Below are positions 41,676 through 50,916 of a stretch of 56,343 nucleotides of DNA, in pieces. The number at the start of each line of letters is the position of its first letter. The stretch's first letter is position 1. Source of the stretch: Halieaceae bacterium (GTDB lineage: Bacteria > Pseudomonadota > Gammaproteobacteria > Pseudomonadales > Halieaceae); NCBI GenBank assembly GCA_023253715.1, contig JALRFH010000021.1, positions 1 to 56,343 of the forward strand. The letters run 5' to 3'. The notes under the pieces are model-generated. The model worked only from the letters and a program-made list of their open reading frames with translations. It was not told the DNA's origin and searched no databases. The translations under genes were made by a program, and so were the position numbers.

Positions 41676-42683
41676 ATGATATCGCACACCTCTCTTCAAT
41701 GGCAGAGCTCTGATTGGCAAAGTATTTTACAAACTGCAATTCGTGACAGCGAAACCCTACTGCAAGCCGTTGGCTTAACGGCCGACCAGGTGGACGCGAT
41801 ATCCGGCGAGGCCGCAGGCTTCGAGGTCCTGGCACCGGGGCCCTTTGTCTCAAGGATGGCGTTTGGCGATCCTCGAGACCCCCTGCTGCTACAAGTCTTG
41901 GCGCAAAGACAAGAAATCGCTCCTCGCGCACCGGGCAACACAGACCCCCTAGAAGAACAGCGCTTTACGCCCGTACCCGGTATCATTCACAAATATCATG
42001 GCCGAGTCCTATTGATGTCGGCGGGCAGCTGCGCCATCAACTGTCGTTATTGTTTTCGCCGCCACACCGACTACGCCGACACCATCGTCACGCCCGCTCG
42101 ACTCCCCGGTGTGATTGACTATCTCGAGGCACATACCGAGGTTACCGAAGTAATACTCAGTGGCGGAGACCCCTTGCTCACAAGCGACCGCAAAATCGAC
42201 GAGTTACTGAGCAAGCTAGAGGCAATACCTCACCTCGAACGCTTCAGGATACATACGCGCCTACCGATTGTGATTCCCTCAAGGATCACACCTGAACTGT
42301 GTCAACGGCTCGCTCGATCTCGCTTTGGCGTTACCATGGTCGTACATTGCAATCACCCTCAAGAAATCGACTCTGAGGTAGCGCGGGCCATCGGGCAATT
42401 ACGCAGCGCAGATATCACCGTACTCAATCAAGCTGTTCTGTTAAAAAACATTAATGATTCCGTGATGACGCTGGAAAAACTTAGCACCGAACTTTTCAGG
42501 ATCGGTATCCTGCCGTATTACCTCCACACACTCGACCGGGTACACGGCGCGGCACATTTTAGCCAAGCCCTACAAGACAGCAAACGACTCTACCAATCAC
42601 TTCAGGCCAGACTGCCAGGTTACTTACTGCCCAAATTGGTCAGCGAGATCCCCGGAAGCACCTCAAAAACACCCATATATTAA
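41676..42683 (+). CDS. epmB: EF-P lysine 2,3-aminomutase EpmB
   Basis: This radical SAM enzyme converts lysine to (R)-beta-lysine, the moiety EpmA attaches to EF-P. It has 335 residues. The radical SAM cysteine motif is in [16 protein letters not shown] (CxxxCxxC, about residues 112-119). [35 protein letters not shown] follows. PLP binding is expected from [10 protein letters not shown] and later segments. Compared with clostridial lysine aminomutase it is short, as EpmB proteins are. It is divergent from efp-epmA. Confidence 0.96.
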   Translation: MISHTSLQWQSSDWQSILQTAIRDSETLLQAVGLTADQVDAISGEAAGFEVLAPGPFVSRMAFGDPRDPLLLQVLAQRQEIAPRAPGNTDPLEEQRFTPVPGIIHKYHGRVLLMSAGSCAINCRYCFRRHTDYADTIVTPARLPGVIDYLEAHTEVTEVILSGGDPLLTSDRKIDELLSKLEAIPHLERFRIHTRLPIVIPSRITPELCQRLARSRFGVTMVVHCNHPQEIDSEVARAIGQLRSADITVLNQAVLLKNINDSVMTLEKLSTELFRIGILPYYLHTLDRVHGAAHFSQALQDSKRLYQSLQARLPGYLLPKLVSEIPGSTSKTPIY

Positions 42684-42704
42684 GGCGACTGTCACTCTCG
42701 TTGA

Positions 42705-42732
42705 TTGCTGATTTAGCATGTCATGCTATAGT
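42705..42732 (+). promoter_or_regulatory. Promoter-like element upstream of the PilZ-like gene
   Basis: TTGCTG and TATAGT are separated by 16 bases. The gene start is 39 bases downstream of the -10 box. The spacer is largely filled by a palindrome, listed separately. Confidence 0.5.
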
Positions 42733-42743
42733 GTGATGCTAAA
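42712..42743. promoter_or_regulatory. Nested palindromes over the promoter (possible operator)
   Basis: Two symmetric elements overlap. The inner is AGCATG-T-CATGCT (42715-42727), between the -35 and -10 boxes. The outer is TTTAGCA at 42712-42718 matched by TGCTAAA at 42737-42743. A repressor binding here would block the promoter. No T-run follows, so it is not a terminator of epmB. Confidence 0.45.
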
Positions 42744-42770
42744 TTAGTGCTTAGCCATTGGGGTTCGCGA

Positions 42771-44603
42771 GTGACAGAAGCTCCATCCATCAAATTACGT
42801 ATTCCTAGGGCAGAATTGTCGTCGTGCTCTTTGTTTGATGTTACGCCCAACGCAGCCGCCAAATGGGCAGAGGACTTACCGCTTACCAATGCCAAGCTGA
42901 TGTCCCGTGGTTTGCTCAAAGCGACCTGGGAACTGAACCGTATCGACATGCCCGCAGACCAGCGCCTCGCGATTTTGGACAGTCTCAGACGCTCGGTCTA
43001 TACCGCACTTAACAGCTTAGCCACTTATTTTTTGAATCAACCGCTATCGCTGCCCGCAGAGGCGCGAGAGATGTACGAATTGGCCGACAATTTAGCGAAG
43101 CAAATGACAACGGGGTATACCCTTGTTGCCGTACAAGCGATTCAACAGCGCGGACGATTTCAGTCGGGCAGCCCCGCCAAGATCACCTGTGAAGGATTGC
43201 ACCGTGCCATTAGCATGGCAGGCCGTAGATTTTTGCAAACATTACAACTCTACAAACCGCTAGAACGCGGTAGTTGGTTAGAAGTAAACCAGCTCTATTT
43301 GCTGTGCGAACGACAGCAGCTGGCTGACATCAAAGTCACAGACGAGCTAGAGGGTACCTGCACCGTCAAAGCGCGCTTCACCCAAATTTGCCTGCTGGGC
43401 TCATGTCGACCGAATCAACTGCGACAAAAAGATCTACCCCTAGTTTATCGTCAATTTTACGAGCAGAGGGAATTGTGTCACCTGCTGCCCGCAAATTCGG
43501 GCGAGGGGCTTTTCATTGTCGACCTCGGTTCAGACAGCGCTCCAACATACAACTCAGACTCGGAGATTGCCTCTGACTTGGGAGCGCAACATCGCTACCT
43601 GTTCCTTGAGCCCTTAACAACACGTTTCCGAGAACACATCAACTACATTCGCCACCGCCCCAACAAGTCGATTGTAGAACCCAATAAAGAAACGATACTC
43701 AGCGGCGATGTACTTGAACACTTAGTCAGTTCCTTAGGGCAGGTCAATATCCGAGGGTTTTCACGAACGCAGGTCGCTGGCGCCATGTGCATTGTTGTTG
43801 GGCTGGCTAGCGTCCATTTTCACATCGCTGGCGAACGTATTTTTGAACGGGTGCTACAGGAGGGTTCATCGCGCGAACCCACACACACAAGCGATGTCGC
43901 AGCATTCTTGCATCGTCACGACGCTGACCAAAGCCCCTCAAACCACAATAATGGCAACAATGATGACGACCTCACCGACGAAATTGGCGACGAGGCATAC
44001 TCACAGGAGCGAAGCCGCAAGGCGAGAATTGCGCCCGATGACGATTTGTCCAGCGCGGAACTCAATCGACGCTATCCAAAACATCGTGTCCGAATTATCA
44101 ACTCAAGTACTGGTGGATACTGCCTAGAGTGGAGTAGTGCCTTGCCACGAAGCGTTAAAACAGGCGATGTTGTCGGACTTTGTGAAGAGGGTAGTGACGA
44201 ATGGGTCATTGCCACTATCCGCTGGGTAAGCCAGCTTGAAAACGCTAAGACCCTTATTGGTGTCTCGCTGCTGAGCCCCAGCGCCTACGCCTTTGGCGCC
44301 CAAACGATCAAAAAATTGGGCGAAGTGTCCGATCCGGTTCGGGTTCTGTTACTGCCGGAAATCGCGCTCACCGGGACGCCGCAAACCCTGATTACCCCGC
44401 GCTTAGGATTTAAAGAATTCCAGAAAATATCCTTGGTACAAGGTAACCAAAACCACTACGCTCAGTTGCAACGCCAAGTCTCATCAACCCCCAGCTATTC
44501 GCAATTCTCGTTCCGCTACATGCAGCAGCTGAAAGATGTCATGGCAGACGAACACGGCATCCTAGACAAAAACCCCTTCAATGCGGTCTGGCATTACCTC
44601 TAA
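42771..44603 (+). CDS. Large protein with C-terminal PilZ-like domain
   Basis: I do not recognise a characterised homologue. The 610-residue protein is soluble, with no signal peptide or membrane helix. The first 400 residues are mostly helical. A low-complexity acidic and Asn-rich linker (about 395-430, with HNNGNNDDDLTDE) leads to a C-terminal domain. That domain holds RRYPKHRVRI and Asn444-S-S-T-G-G, matching the NxSxxG half of a PilZ c-di-GMP site. A clean RxxxR at the usual distance is not seen. GTG at 42771, with GGGG seven bases upstream, is preferred over the track start at 42747. A large hypothetical gene also precedes serB in Pseudomonas, near fimX. Confidence 0.7.
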   Translation: MTEAPSIKLRIPRAELSSCSLFDVTPNAAAKWAEDLPLTNAKLMSRGLLKATWELNRIDMPADQRLAILDSLRRSVYTALNSLATYFLNQPLSLPAEAREMYELADNLAKQMTTGYTLVAVQAIQQRGRFQSGSPAKITCEGLHRAISMAGRRFLQTLQLYKPLERGSWLEVNQLYLLCERQQLADIKVTDELEGTCTVKARFTQICLLGSCRPNQLRQKDLPLVYRQFYEQRELCHLLPANSGEGLFIVDLGSDSAPTYNSDSEIASDLGAQHRYLFLEPLTTRFREHINYIRHRPNKSIVEPNKETILSGDVLEHLVSSLGQVNIRGFSRTQVAGAMCIVVGLASVHFHIAGERIFERVLQEGSSREPTHTSDVAAFLHRHDADQSPSNHNNGNNDDDLTDEIGDEAYSQERSRKARIAPDDDLSSAELNRRYPKHRVRIINSSTGGYCLEWSSALPRSVKTGDVVGLCEEGSDEWVIATIRWVSQLENAKTLIGVSLLSPSAYAFGAQTIKKLGEVSDPVRVLLLPEIALTGTPQTLITPRLGFKEFQKISLVQGNQNHYAQLQRQVSSTPSYSQFSFRYMQQLKDVMADEHGILDKNPFNAVWHYL

Positions 44604-44615
44604 AGCCTGCATCGC

Positions 44616-45833
44616 TTACACGGGTGTTTGATAACGATCGGCGATACCTAACAGATATAAAATGGCGTCTAAGCCTAGCGTCGAGATGGATTGTTCAGCC
44701 GCTTCTTTTACCAAGGGTTTGGCACGAAATGCCACGCCCAATCCGGCAATCCCAAGCATAGGTAAATCGTTGGCGCCATCGCCGACGGCGATTACCTGTT
44801 GAAGATCGATATTCTCTTGCTCCGCCAATTGACGCAGCAACAAGGCTTTCCGCTCGCCGTCAACGATCTCACCTTTCACCTCACCGCTCACCACACCATT
44901 TTGAATATCAAGCTCGTTAGCAAAAACATAGTCCATGCCCAACTCTGCTTGCAGTCTTTTGGCGAAGTAAGTAAAGCCACCCGAGACAATTGCCGTTCGA
45001 TATCCCAAACGACGCAATACGCTGATCAAGTGGGCTGCACCCTCTGTGATGGGCAATTCATCGGCAATTTCGGATAAAACAGATTCCGATAACCCCTTGA
45101 GCAAACCCAAACGCTCACGGAAACTCGCCTTAAAATCCAACTCACCTCGCATCGCACGCTCGGTAATCTCAGCCACCTGCTCTCCGACACCCGCTCTCTT
45201 GGCGAGCTCGTCAATCACCTCCGCCTCGATCAGGGTCGAGTCCATGTCAAACACCACCAAACGACGATTGCGACGATACATATCGTCTTGTTGGAAGGCT
45301 AAGTCCATTTCAAGGCCGCTGGCAACAGACATGAGATCACGCTTAAATTGCGCGCGATCTGCCGTTTGGCCTCGCACTGAAAATTCTACGCATGCTTTAC
45401 TGGAAGGTGGCATCGGCCCCAAAGGTATGCGCCCTGACAAGCGAGTAATGCCATCAATGTTCAAGCCATGACGATACACCACAGCCCCCAAAGCCGCGAT
45501 GTGCTCCGCGGTGACACGCCGAGCCAGTAAGGTGACAATGTAGCGAGGGCTACCCTGTGCCGCCACCCAGTCTGAATATCGCTCGGCCGACACTGGCTCC
45601 CAACCTAAGCTCAAGTGTTCGTCATTGCACATCACTTGCAACTGCTGTCGCAGTGCCCGCTCGGCATCCGCATGATGAATGGCCAGCAGCAAACCAATCG
45701 ATAATCGGTCGTGAATGACCGACTGACCGATGTCCAGAATGTCGCAGTGATGCTGAGCACACAAAGCCATCATCTTGGCAGTTAAGCCCGGCACATCGCT
45801 TCCAGAAAATGTTGCAAGAACGATATCAGTCAC
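44616..45833 (-). CDS. serB: Phosphoserine phosphatase with N-terminal ACT-like domains
   Basis: This HAD-family phosphatase performs the last step of serine synthesis. The 405-residue protein starts at a GTG with AGGA seven bases upstream. The first 180 residues are two ACT-like regulatory domains (IVLATFSGSDVPGLTAKMMAL; YIVTLLARRVTAEHIAAL). The catalytic HAD domain begins VVFDMDSTLIEAEVIDELAKRAGVGEQVAEITERAMRGELDF, with Asp nucleophile DMDST. It continues through AIVSGGFTYFAKRL and ends with GDGANDLPML. It is convergent with the PilZ-like gene (12-base gap) and divergent from the YtjB-like gene. Confidence 0.96.
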   Translation of the reverse strand: MTDIVLATFSGSDVPGLTAKMMALCAQHHCDILDIGQSVIHDRLSIGLLLAIHHADAERALRQQLQVMCNDEHLSLGWEPVSAERYSDWVAAQGSPRYIVTLLARRVTAEHIAALGAVVYRHGLNIDGITRLSGRIPLGPMPPSSKACVEFSVRGQTADRAQFKRDLMSVASGLEMDLAFQQDDMYRRNRRLVVFDMDSTLIEAEVIDELAKRAGVGEQVAEITERAMRGELDFKASFRERLGLLKGLSESVLSEIADELPITEGAAHLISVLRRLGYRTAIVSGGFTYFAKRLQAELGMDYVFANELDIQNGVVSGEVKGEIVDGERKALLLRQLAEQENIDLQQVIAVGDGANDLPMLGIAGLGVAFRAKPLVKEAAEQSISTLGLDAILYLLGIADRYQTPV

Positions 45834-45861
45834 AAAAGGATCCTAATAAAGTGAGACGCGT

Positions 45862-45889
45862 AGTTTACTGGTCTGGTTTACAGACACAA
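45862..45889 (-). promoter_or_regulatory. Possible serB promoter containing a short hairpin
   Basis: The minus strand reads TTGTGT, a 16-base spacer, then TAAACT, with transcription expected about 22 bases before the serB GTG. The spacer holds a 5 bp inverted repeat (GTCTG-GTTTA-CAGAC on the plus strand, 45871-45885), and GTTTAC is directly repeated nearby. Confidence 0.35.
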
Positions 45890-45900
45890 GTGGGTATTAC

Positions 45901-45929
45901 TTCGCAAAACCACACAGGTAAGGTATCCT
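45901..45929 (+). promoter_or_regulatory. Possible promoter of the YtjB-like gene
   Basis: TTCGCA, a 17-base spacer and TATCCT lie 27 bases before the preferred GTG start. Both boxes match consensus at about four of six positions. Confidence 0.3.
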
Positions 45930-45956
45930 CCGCCTTGACCTCGCTTGGATACGCTC

Positions 45957-47168
45957 GTGCCAGAATATTTCAAACAACTTCCCATTCGCCTGCAGCTCGG
46001 CATCGCAACCGCGATACTGACATTGATTGCAAGCCTGACTTTGGTATTTCTGGCCACGCGTTCAACCCAATACATCACCGCTGAACAGGCTAAAGTCGTG
46101 AGTTCAACCTTGGCCGAGCAGCTCAGCAGCCAAATTAACCTTGCCCTATTAAACAAAGACAGTCTAGCCACCAGCGCCATCCTCAACCGCAGTATCCGAG
46201 AAGGCTGGATTCAAGGCGCGACGCTGACCGAACCCAATGGCAATCTGATTGCCAGAGCCGGCGCTCAAGCGGACTCGTATCAGACACTGCCGATCGAGGT
46301 GGATCGCCGAGTGTTAGCCCACTTACGCATTGACTACAGTGACCAGATGGCATCTAACTTGCGCTCTCAACAATGGTGGACCTTGTCTGGCTTGGCTGTG
46401 ATCATTGCCATCGCGATGGGCGCCCTGGCCGCCCAAATTGGTAGAATTTACTCCAAGGCTTTAGAGTCTCTTAAACAGCAGATTCCCCAACTTGAAGATG
46501 GTAAGGACTTGGCCAACGAAATTCGAGCCATCGAAACGCGCTTAAAAGCACTGCCGCTGGATTTATTGGCTGAGCAAGTCGACTTGGACCCTCAGCGCCC
46601 GCAAATGAACCGAACCGTCATAGCTTTGGTATCGCTCGATGCATTAGAACACTACATCGCCACACTCAATGAAGAATCGCTTGAACGATACACTCAGCGC
46701 TTGTATCAATGCTTAAGAAGCGCAGCTCAAACCTACGGAGGCAACATCCACGTGGTACGCCAACTGTGTGTCGCCATGATTTTTTCTGATCAAGATTCAC
46801 GACGCGCGACCACTGCGGCGGCACAAGCCTCATTACTCTTGCAAATGCTGTGTAAAAAACACGAAGACTCGGGGCAACTTAAATACCAAGTGCGCTGCGT
46901 ATTGGGGCAATCCGAGCTCCGACCCTTGGATGAACATAGCTTTTATGCCGATCTGTATGTGCAAAATCACTTCGATCAGTTACAGAGCGCGTTTAAGCAA
47001 ACGGGGGTGTTGTGGCTTGAGGACACGCTATGCGATGAAGCGCCATTCAACGAGGGTTACACCCTCGGCCCGGTCATCGATGGTTACGCTGCAATCCTAG
47101 GCATACCACCCGAGACACTTGATCTACTTGCCGAACAAGCAGATCAAGCCTATCGCAAGCTCAGGTAA
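45957..47168 (+). CDS. YtjB/AhpA (SMP)-family membrane protein
   Basis: This inner-membrane protein of unknown function resembles E. coli YtjB, whose gene also sits beside serB. I prefer the GTG at 45957, with GGAT seven bases upstream, to the track's TTG at 45945. The 403 residues have an N-terminal membrane helix ([20 protein letters not shown]), a periplasmic domain of about 100 residues, and a second helix ([21 protein letters not shown], about 142-162). A cytoplasmic part follows, resembling a degenerate nucleotide-cyclase-like fold. The two-helix sensor-like layout suggests signalling, which I infer only. Its last eight bases overlap the end of parC. Confidence 0.8.
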   Translation: MPEYFKQLPIRLQLGIATAILTLIASLTLVFLATRSTQYITAEQAKVVSSTLAEQLSSQINLALLNKDSLATSAILNRSIREGWIQGATLTEPNGNLIARAGAQADSYQTLPIEVDRRVLAHLRIDYSDQMASNLRSQQWWTLSGLAVIIAIAMGALAAQIGRIYSKALESLKQQIPQLEDGKDLANEIRAIETRLKALPLDLLAEQVDLDPQRPQMNRTVIALVSLDALEHYIATLNEESLERYTQRLYQCLRSAAQTYGGNIHVVRQLCVAMIFSDQDSRRATTAAAQASLLLQMLCKKHEDSGQLKYQVRCVLGQSELRPLDEHSFYADLYVQNHFDQLQSAFKQTGVLWLEDTLCDEAPFNEGYTLGPVIDGYAAILGIPPETLDLLAEQADQAYRKLR

Positions 47169-49422
47169 GCTCTGGGTGTTCGGCGAACAAATAATCGACG
47201 TTTTGAAGACCTCTCGGAAGCTTACTCCCCCTGCGGCCTCGCTCACCTCGATAGTGATCTAATTCGCTTATCTTTAGGGTCAAGTGTCGCTTACCCGCAT
47301 GCAGCACTAATCTCGAATCTTGCGTCAATACAGCGATCCCCTTAACCATTTCATCCCGTGATTTCACGCGCGCGCTGGGAATAGAGATGATTTTATTGCC
47401 CTTACCCCGCGCCAATTCAGGTAAATCGGCTAAGGGAAATACCAGCAGTCGTCCTTCGGTAGACACTGCGGCCACCAACAAATCACTGCCGGCGGGTATC
47501 TGAGCAGGGGCTAATACATGCGAGCCATTGGGCAGCGAAAGCACCGCCTTACCCGCCTTGTTTTTGGCCATTAAATGGCCAAGCTCCGTCACAAAACCAT
47601 AGCCAGCATCACTTGCGAGAAGGATCTTTTGCCGCTCATCGCCCAACAATAGGGCTTTAAAACCAACACCGGGCGGAGGACTAATGCGCCCAGTCACAGG
47701 TTCACCCTGACCCCGCGCAGAGGGTAGATTATGGGTTGGCAGGGTATAGGCTCGACCCGTACTGTCTATCAAAATAGCACTCTGGTTACTGCGACCCATG
47801 GCCGCTAAATTGAACCCGTCACCGGCCTTATAACTCAAACTCGCGGGATCAATGTCGTGACCTTTAGCGGCGCGAATCCAGCCTTTGTCAGACAACACCA
47901 CCGTGATGGGTTCGGTCGACATCAATTCTTTTTCAGAGAAAGCTTTTGCTTCCTCGCGAGCCACTAAAGGCGAGCTGCGCTCATCGCCAAATTGCTCAGC
48001 TACCGCCAGCAACTCTTTTTTAATCAATGTTCGCATGCGAGCTGTGGAACCCAGCGTCAGCTCTAATTGTTCTCTCTCTTTTTCTAGTTCGTCTTGCTCA
48101 CCTCGAATTTTCATCTCTTCGAGTTTCGCCAAGTTGCGCAACTTCAATTCCAACACAGCTTCGGCTTGCGCATCCGACAGTGCAAAACGTTGCATTAACA
48201 CAGGCTTGGGCTTGTCTTCGGTGCGGATGATATGGATCACTTCATCAATGTTCAGATAAGCGATTAAATAACCTTCCAGCAAATGCAGACGCTTGAGCAC
48301 TTTCTCTAAGCGATACTGCAAGCGACGGCGAACGGTTTCCGTTCGAAACTCCAACCACTCACGCAAGATCGCATCTAAAGATTTAACACCTGGACGACCA
48401 TTGTTGCCAATCAGATTCAAGTTAATCCGATAGCTACGCTCCAAGTCCGTGGTGGCGAATAAGTGTGACATTAAGGCATCGACATCAACCCGATTCGATT
48501 TCGGGACGATGACCAAGCGCGTGGGATTCTCGTGATCCGACTCATCGCGCAGGTCATTCACCAATGGCAGCTTTTTGGCTTGCATCTGGGCGGCTATCTG
48601 CTCCAAGACCTTGGCGCCAGAAACTTGGTAAGGTAAAGCGTCAACGACAATAGCGCCATCCTCTTTGTACCAGTGCGCGCGCATTTTTAGCGACCCACGA
48701 CCACTGCGGTAAAACGCTGTAATTTCATCCCTAGGTGTAATGATCTCGGCGTGGGTCGGAAAATCTGGTGCCTGAATATGCTCACACAACTCCTCTACCG
48801 TCGACTTTGGATACTCTAGCAGCCGGATGGTCGCCGAGACCACCTCGCGTAAATTATGTGGCGGTATATCAGTCGCCATTCCCACCGCAATCCCCGTTGT
48901 ACCGTTGAGCAGCACATTGGGGACTTGCGCCGGCAACACCGACGGCTCATCCATGGTGCCGTCAAAGTTAGGGATCCAATCCACTGTTCCCTGGCCCAAC
49001 TCACCCAGCAGAGCGTCCGCATAGGCCGTCAAACGCGACTCGGTATAACGCATTGCGGCGAATGATTTGGGGTCATCGGCCGAACCCCAGTTGCCTTGGC
49101 CATCAACCAAAGGATAGCGATAACTAAACGGCTGGGCCATTAGAACCATGGCTTCGTAAGCGGCGCTATCACCATGCGGATGAAACTTACCAATCACGTC
49201 ACCCACGGTGCGTGCCGACTTTTTGTATTTCGCGCTCGCCTTTAAACCGAGCTCACTCATCGCATAAATAATGCGTCGCTGTACGGGTTTTAAACCATCC
49301 CCCACGTTGGGTAGGGCGCGATCTAAAATGACATACATCGAGTAGTCTAAATAGGCTTTTTCCGCATAATCGCGAAGGGATACCGATTCGTCTTCTTCCG
49401 GTAACATTGACATGTCAGACAT
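47161..49422 (-). CDS. parC: DNA topoisomerase IV subunit A
   Basis: This is the DNA-cleaving subunit of topoisomerase IV, which decatenates daughter chromosomes. It has 753 residues. The N-terminal cleavage domain has [16 protein letters not shown] and the quinolone-determining segment [12 protein letters not shown]. Ser86 and Glu90 correspond to E. coli Ser80 and Glu84, the susceptible form. The catalytic tyrosine is Tyr126 in AAMRYTE. The C-terminal part has beta-pinwheel repeats such as [20 protein letters not shown]; the shorter pinwheel and lack of a GyrA box separate it from GyrA. parE is not in the window. It overlaps the YtjB-like gene at the 3' ends. Confidence 0.96.
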   Translation of the reverse strand: MSDMSMLPEEDESVSLRDYAEKAYLDYSMYVILDRALPNVGDGLKPVQRRIIYAMSELGLKASAKYKKSARTVGDVIGKFHPHGDSAAYEAMVLMAQPFSYRYPLVDGQGNWGSADDPKSFAAMRYTESRLTAYADALLGELGQGTVDWIPNFDGTMDEPSVLPAQVPNVLLNGTTGIAVGMATDIPPHNLREVVSATIRLLEYPKSTVEELCEHIQAPDFPTHAEIITPRDEITAFYRSGRGSLKMRAHWYKEDGAIVVDALPYQVSGAKVLEQIAAQMQAKKLPLVNDLRDESDHENPTRLVIVPKSNRVDVDALMSHLFATTDLERSYRINLNLIGNNGRPGVKSLDAILREWLEFRTETVRRRLQYRLEKVLKRLHLLEGYLIAYLNIDEVIHIIRTEDKPKPVLMQRFALSDAQAEAVLELKLRNLAKLEEMKIRGEQDELEKEREQLELTLGSTARMRTLIKKELLAVAEQFGDERSSPLVAREEAKAFSEKELMSTEPITVVLSDKGWIRAAKGHDIDPASLSYKAGDGFNLAAMGRSNQSAILIDSTGRAYTLPTHNLPSARGQGEPVTGRISPPPGVGFKALLLGDERQKILLASDAGYGFVTELGHLMAKNKAGKAVLSLPNGSHVLAPAQIPAGSDLLVAAVSTEGRLLVFPLADLPELARGKGNKIISIPSARVKSRDEMVKGIAVLTQDSRLVLHAGKRHLTLKISELDHYRGERGRRGSKLPRGLQNVDYLFAEHPELT

Positions 49423-49459
49423 GAAGTTTTTCCAATCTTATAAAACTGTAGGGGCTGGC

Positions 49460-50275
49460 TTAGGCTTTGTTCGCTGACCCGTTTTGTAGCGCAACCAACT
49501 GTTCATTCAAATTCACAATTGAATTCGCCATATCAACCATCAACGCGTGAATTGTCGTCGGGTTGGTTTTAATCATTTCCGTGAATTGCGCCTCGGGTAC
49601 CTTAACAACCGAGCATTGAGTCTTGGCGCGCACAGTGGCGGACCGTTCGCTATGTGTCAAGGCCGCCATGGCTCCAAAAATTTCTCCCTCAGCGATGGTC
49701 CCCACCACGACACCATCAACCATGACTTCGGCTGTACCCGAGGACAGGTTAAACACATAGTCTGCTTTTTCACCTTGATTGATGATCACAGCGCCGGGCT
49801 GATAGACCTCAAATCCAGGGGTAACACGAGTGTCTTCCTGCGCCGCCGCCGCTGTCACTCGCAACATGAGCCCGGAGTAGGTCACCAACAAACGCGTCCA
49901 CAGCTTGATCCCGTCATTTTCCGAAAACACTCGACGCATAAATTCTAATGCTGCGAAACTGTGCAGAGTTGCACCAGATTCACTCCCGTAAAATACCGTG
50001 GCGTCTTCTTGACTGTCCCCGGCGATGTCGGGAAGCAAAATATCGCCCTCTTCAAGCACATAGATCGTGCGCCCACGATAACGGGCCGAAATCGTGCCGC
50101 GCTCGATGAAGTAAAACTTACCCACATCGAATCCACGAAAATTACCCGTCGCCGTTGGTTCAATCTCAACGGGGATGTGTGGGATATTCACAACATCAAG
50201 AAGCGCTTTAACTAAAGCCTTGTACTGCTGACTGAGCGTTGTAAAATCCCTCGATAATTCTGCGTTTGCGAACAT
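49460..50275 (-). CDS. CRP-fold cyclic-nucleotide-binding-like protein, degenerate site
   Basis: The 271-residue protein appears to have two cNMP-type beta-roll segments: one around GKFYFIERGTISARYRGRTIYVLEEGDILLPD (about 52-83) and a fuller one from FEVYQPGAVIINQGEKADYVF to the C-terminal helix (about 155-260). There is no DNA-binding or kinase domain. In the second, the phosphate cassette reads F-G-A202-M-A-A-L...R211-S-A-T-V. Arg211 and Ser212 match CRP Arg82 and Ser83, but the glutamate of FGE is alanine. I start at the ATG at 50275, with AAGGTAG upstream, 36 bases inside the track ORF. Its ligand is unknown. It precedes parC by 37 bases. Confidence 0.78.
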   Translation of the reverse strand: MFANAELSRDFTTLSQQYKALVKALLDVVNIPHIPVEIEPTATGNFRGFDVGKFYFIERGTISARYRGRTIYVLEEGDILLPDIAGDSQEDATVFYGSESGATLHSFAALEFMRRVFSENDGIKLWTRLLVTYSGLMLRVTAAAAQEDTRVTPGFEVYQPGAVIINQGEKADYVFNLSSGTAEVMVDGVVVGTIAEGEIFGAMAALTHSERSATVRAKTQCSVVKVPEAQFTEMIKTNPTTIHALMVDMANSIVNLNEQLVALQNGSANKA

Positions 50276-50335
50276 AGATCTACCTTTTATTGATTTAGGA
50301 ACCCAAGCCAAACCTTGAGACGCCCCGCTTGCCCC

Positions 50336-50363
50336 ATAGTAGCAGTAAACCGTAAAGTCTCAA
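50336..50363 (-). promoter_or_regulatory. Probable sigma70 promoter of the cNMP-like gene
   Basis: The minus strand reads TTGAGA, a 16-base spacer ending TGC (extended -10 dinucleotide TG), then TACTAT. The leader to the ATG at 50275 is about 55 bases. The same promoter may also serve parC. Confidence 0.5.
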
Positions 50364-50409
50364 ACGCCGAAACAAAGGCAAACTTCAGAAATCAGGGATT
50401 TGACTAGCT

Positions 50410-50877
50410 ATGACCCCCATTACCTGGCAATGGCTCACCTTTGAGTCACTCTCAAACCACGAGCTGTATCAAATGCTGGCGCTGCGATCCGAAGTGTTCG
50501 TCGTCGAGCAAGCCTGTGCCTACCAAGACCTCGATGGCAAAGATCCTAAAGCTTTGCACCTGATCGGAACACTCAACGGCCAAGTGCTCGCCACCGCACG
50601 ACTCCTTCCACGAGGCGTATCGTATCCAGATGCTGCCTCGATTGGTCGCATTGTGGTCCATCCCTCGCTACGAGGCCAAGATTTAGGCAGAAAAACGGTA
50701 GAGCTGGCACTGAAGCAATACCAAAAACTGTGGCCAGATGAGGCCTTATTAATTGGCGCACAAGCGCGCCTTACTCGGTTTTACGAGGAGCTAGGCTTTG
50801 TTGCCGAGGGCGAAATCTACGACGAAGACGGCATTGATCACATTACCATGCGCTGGATGGGCCACAGCGCGGTGTAA
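50410..50877 (+). CDS. elaA: ElaA-type GNAT N-acetyltransferase
   Basis: The 155-residue protein of the ElaA branch of the GNAT superfamily transfers acetyl from acetyl-CoA to an unknown amine. Family segments are ELYQMLALRSEVFVVEQACAYQDLDGKDPKALHL near the start, the acetyl-CoA-binding stretch IGRIVVHPSLRGQDLGRKTVELAL (about 79-102, with the RGQxxG form), and TRFYEELGFVAEGEIYDEDGIDHITM at the end. It has its own upstream region and is convergent with fba. Confidence 0.88.
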   Translation: MTPITWQWLTFESLSNHELYQMLALRSEVFVVEQACAYQDLDGKDPKALHLIGTLNGQVLATARLLPRGVSYPDAASIGRIVVHPSLRGQDLGRKTVELALKQYQKLWPDEALLIGAQARLTRFYEELGFVAEGEIYDEDGIDHITMRWMGHSAV

Positions 50878-50916
50878 CGCAATCACTCCGGATGCAACAA
50901 TAAACCACGAGCAGCC

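Noticed and set aside
50315-50363. TTGAGAC/GTCTCAA inverted repeat with a 35-base gap
   Set aside because: A 7 bp repeat at that distance can arise by chance, and the right copy is explained as the -35 box of the minus-strand promoter.
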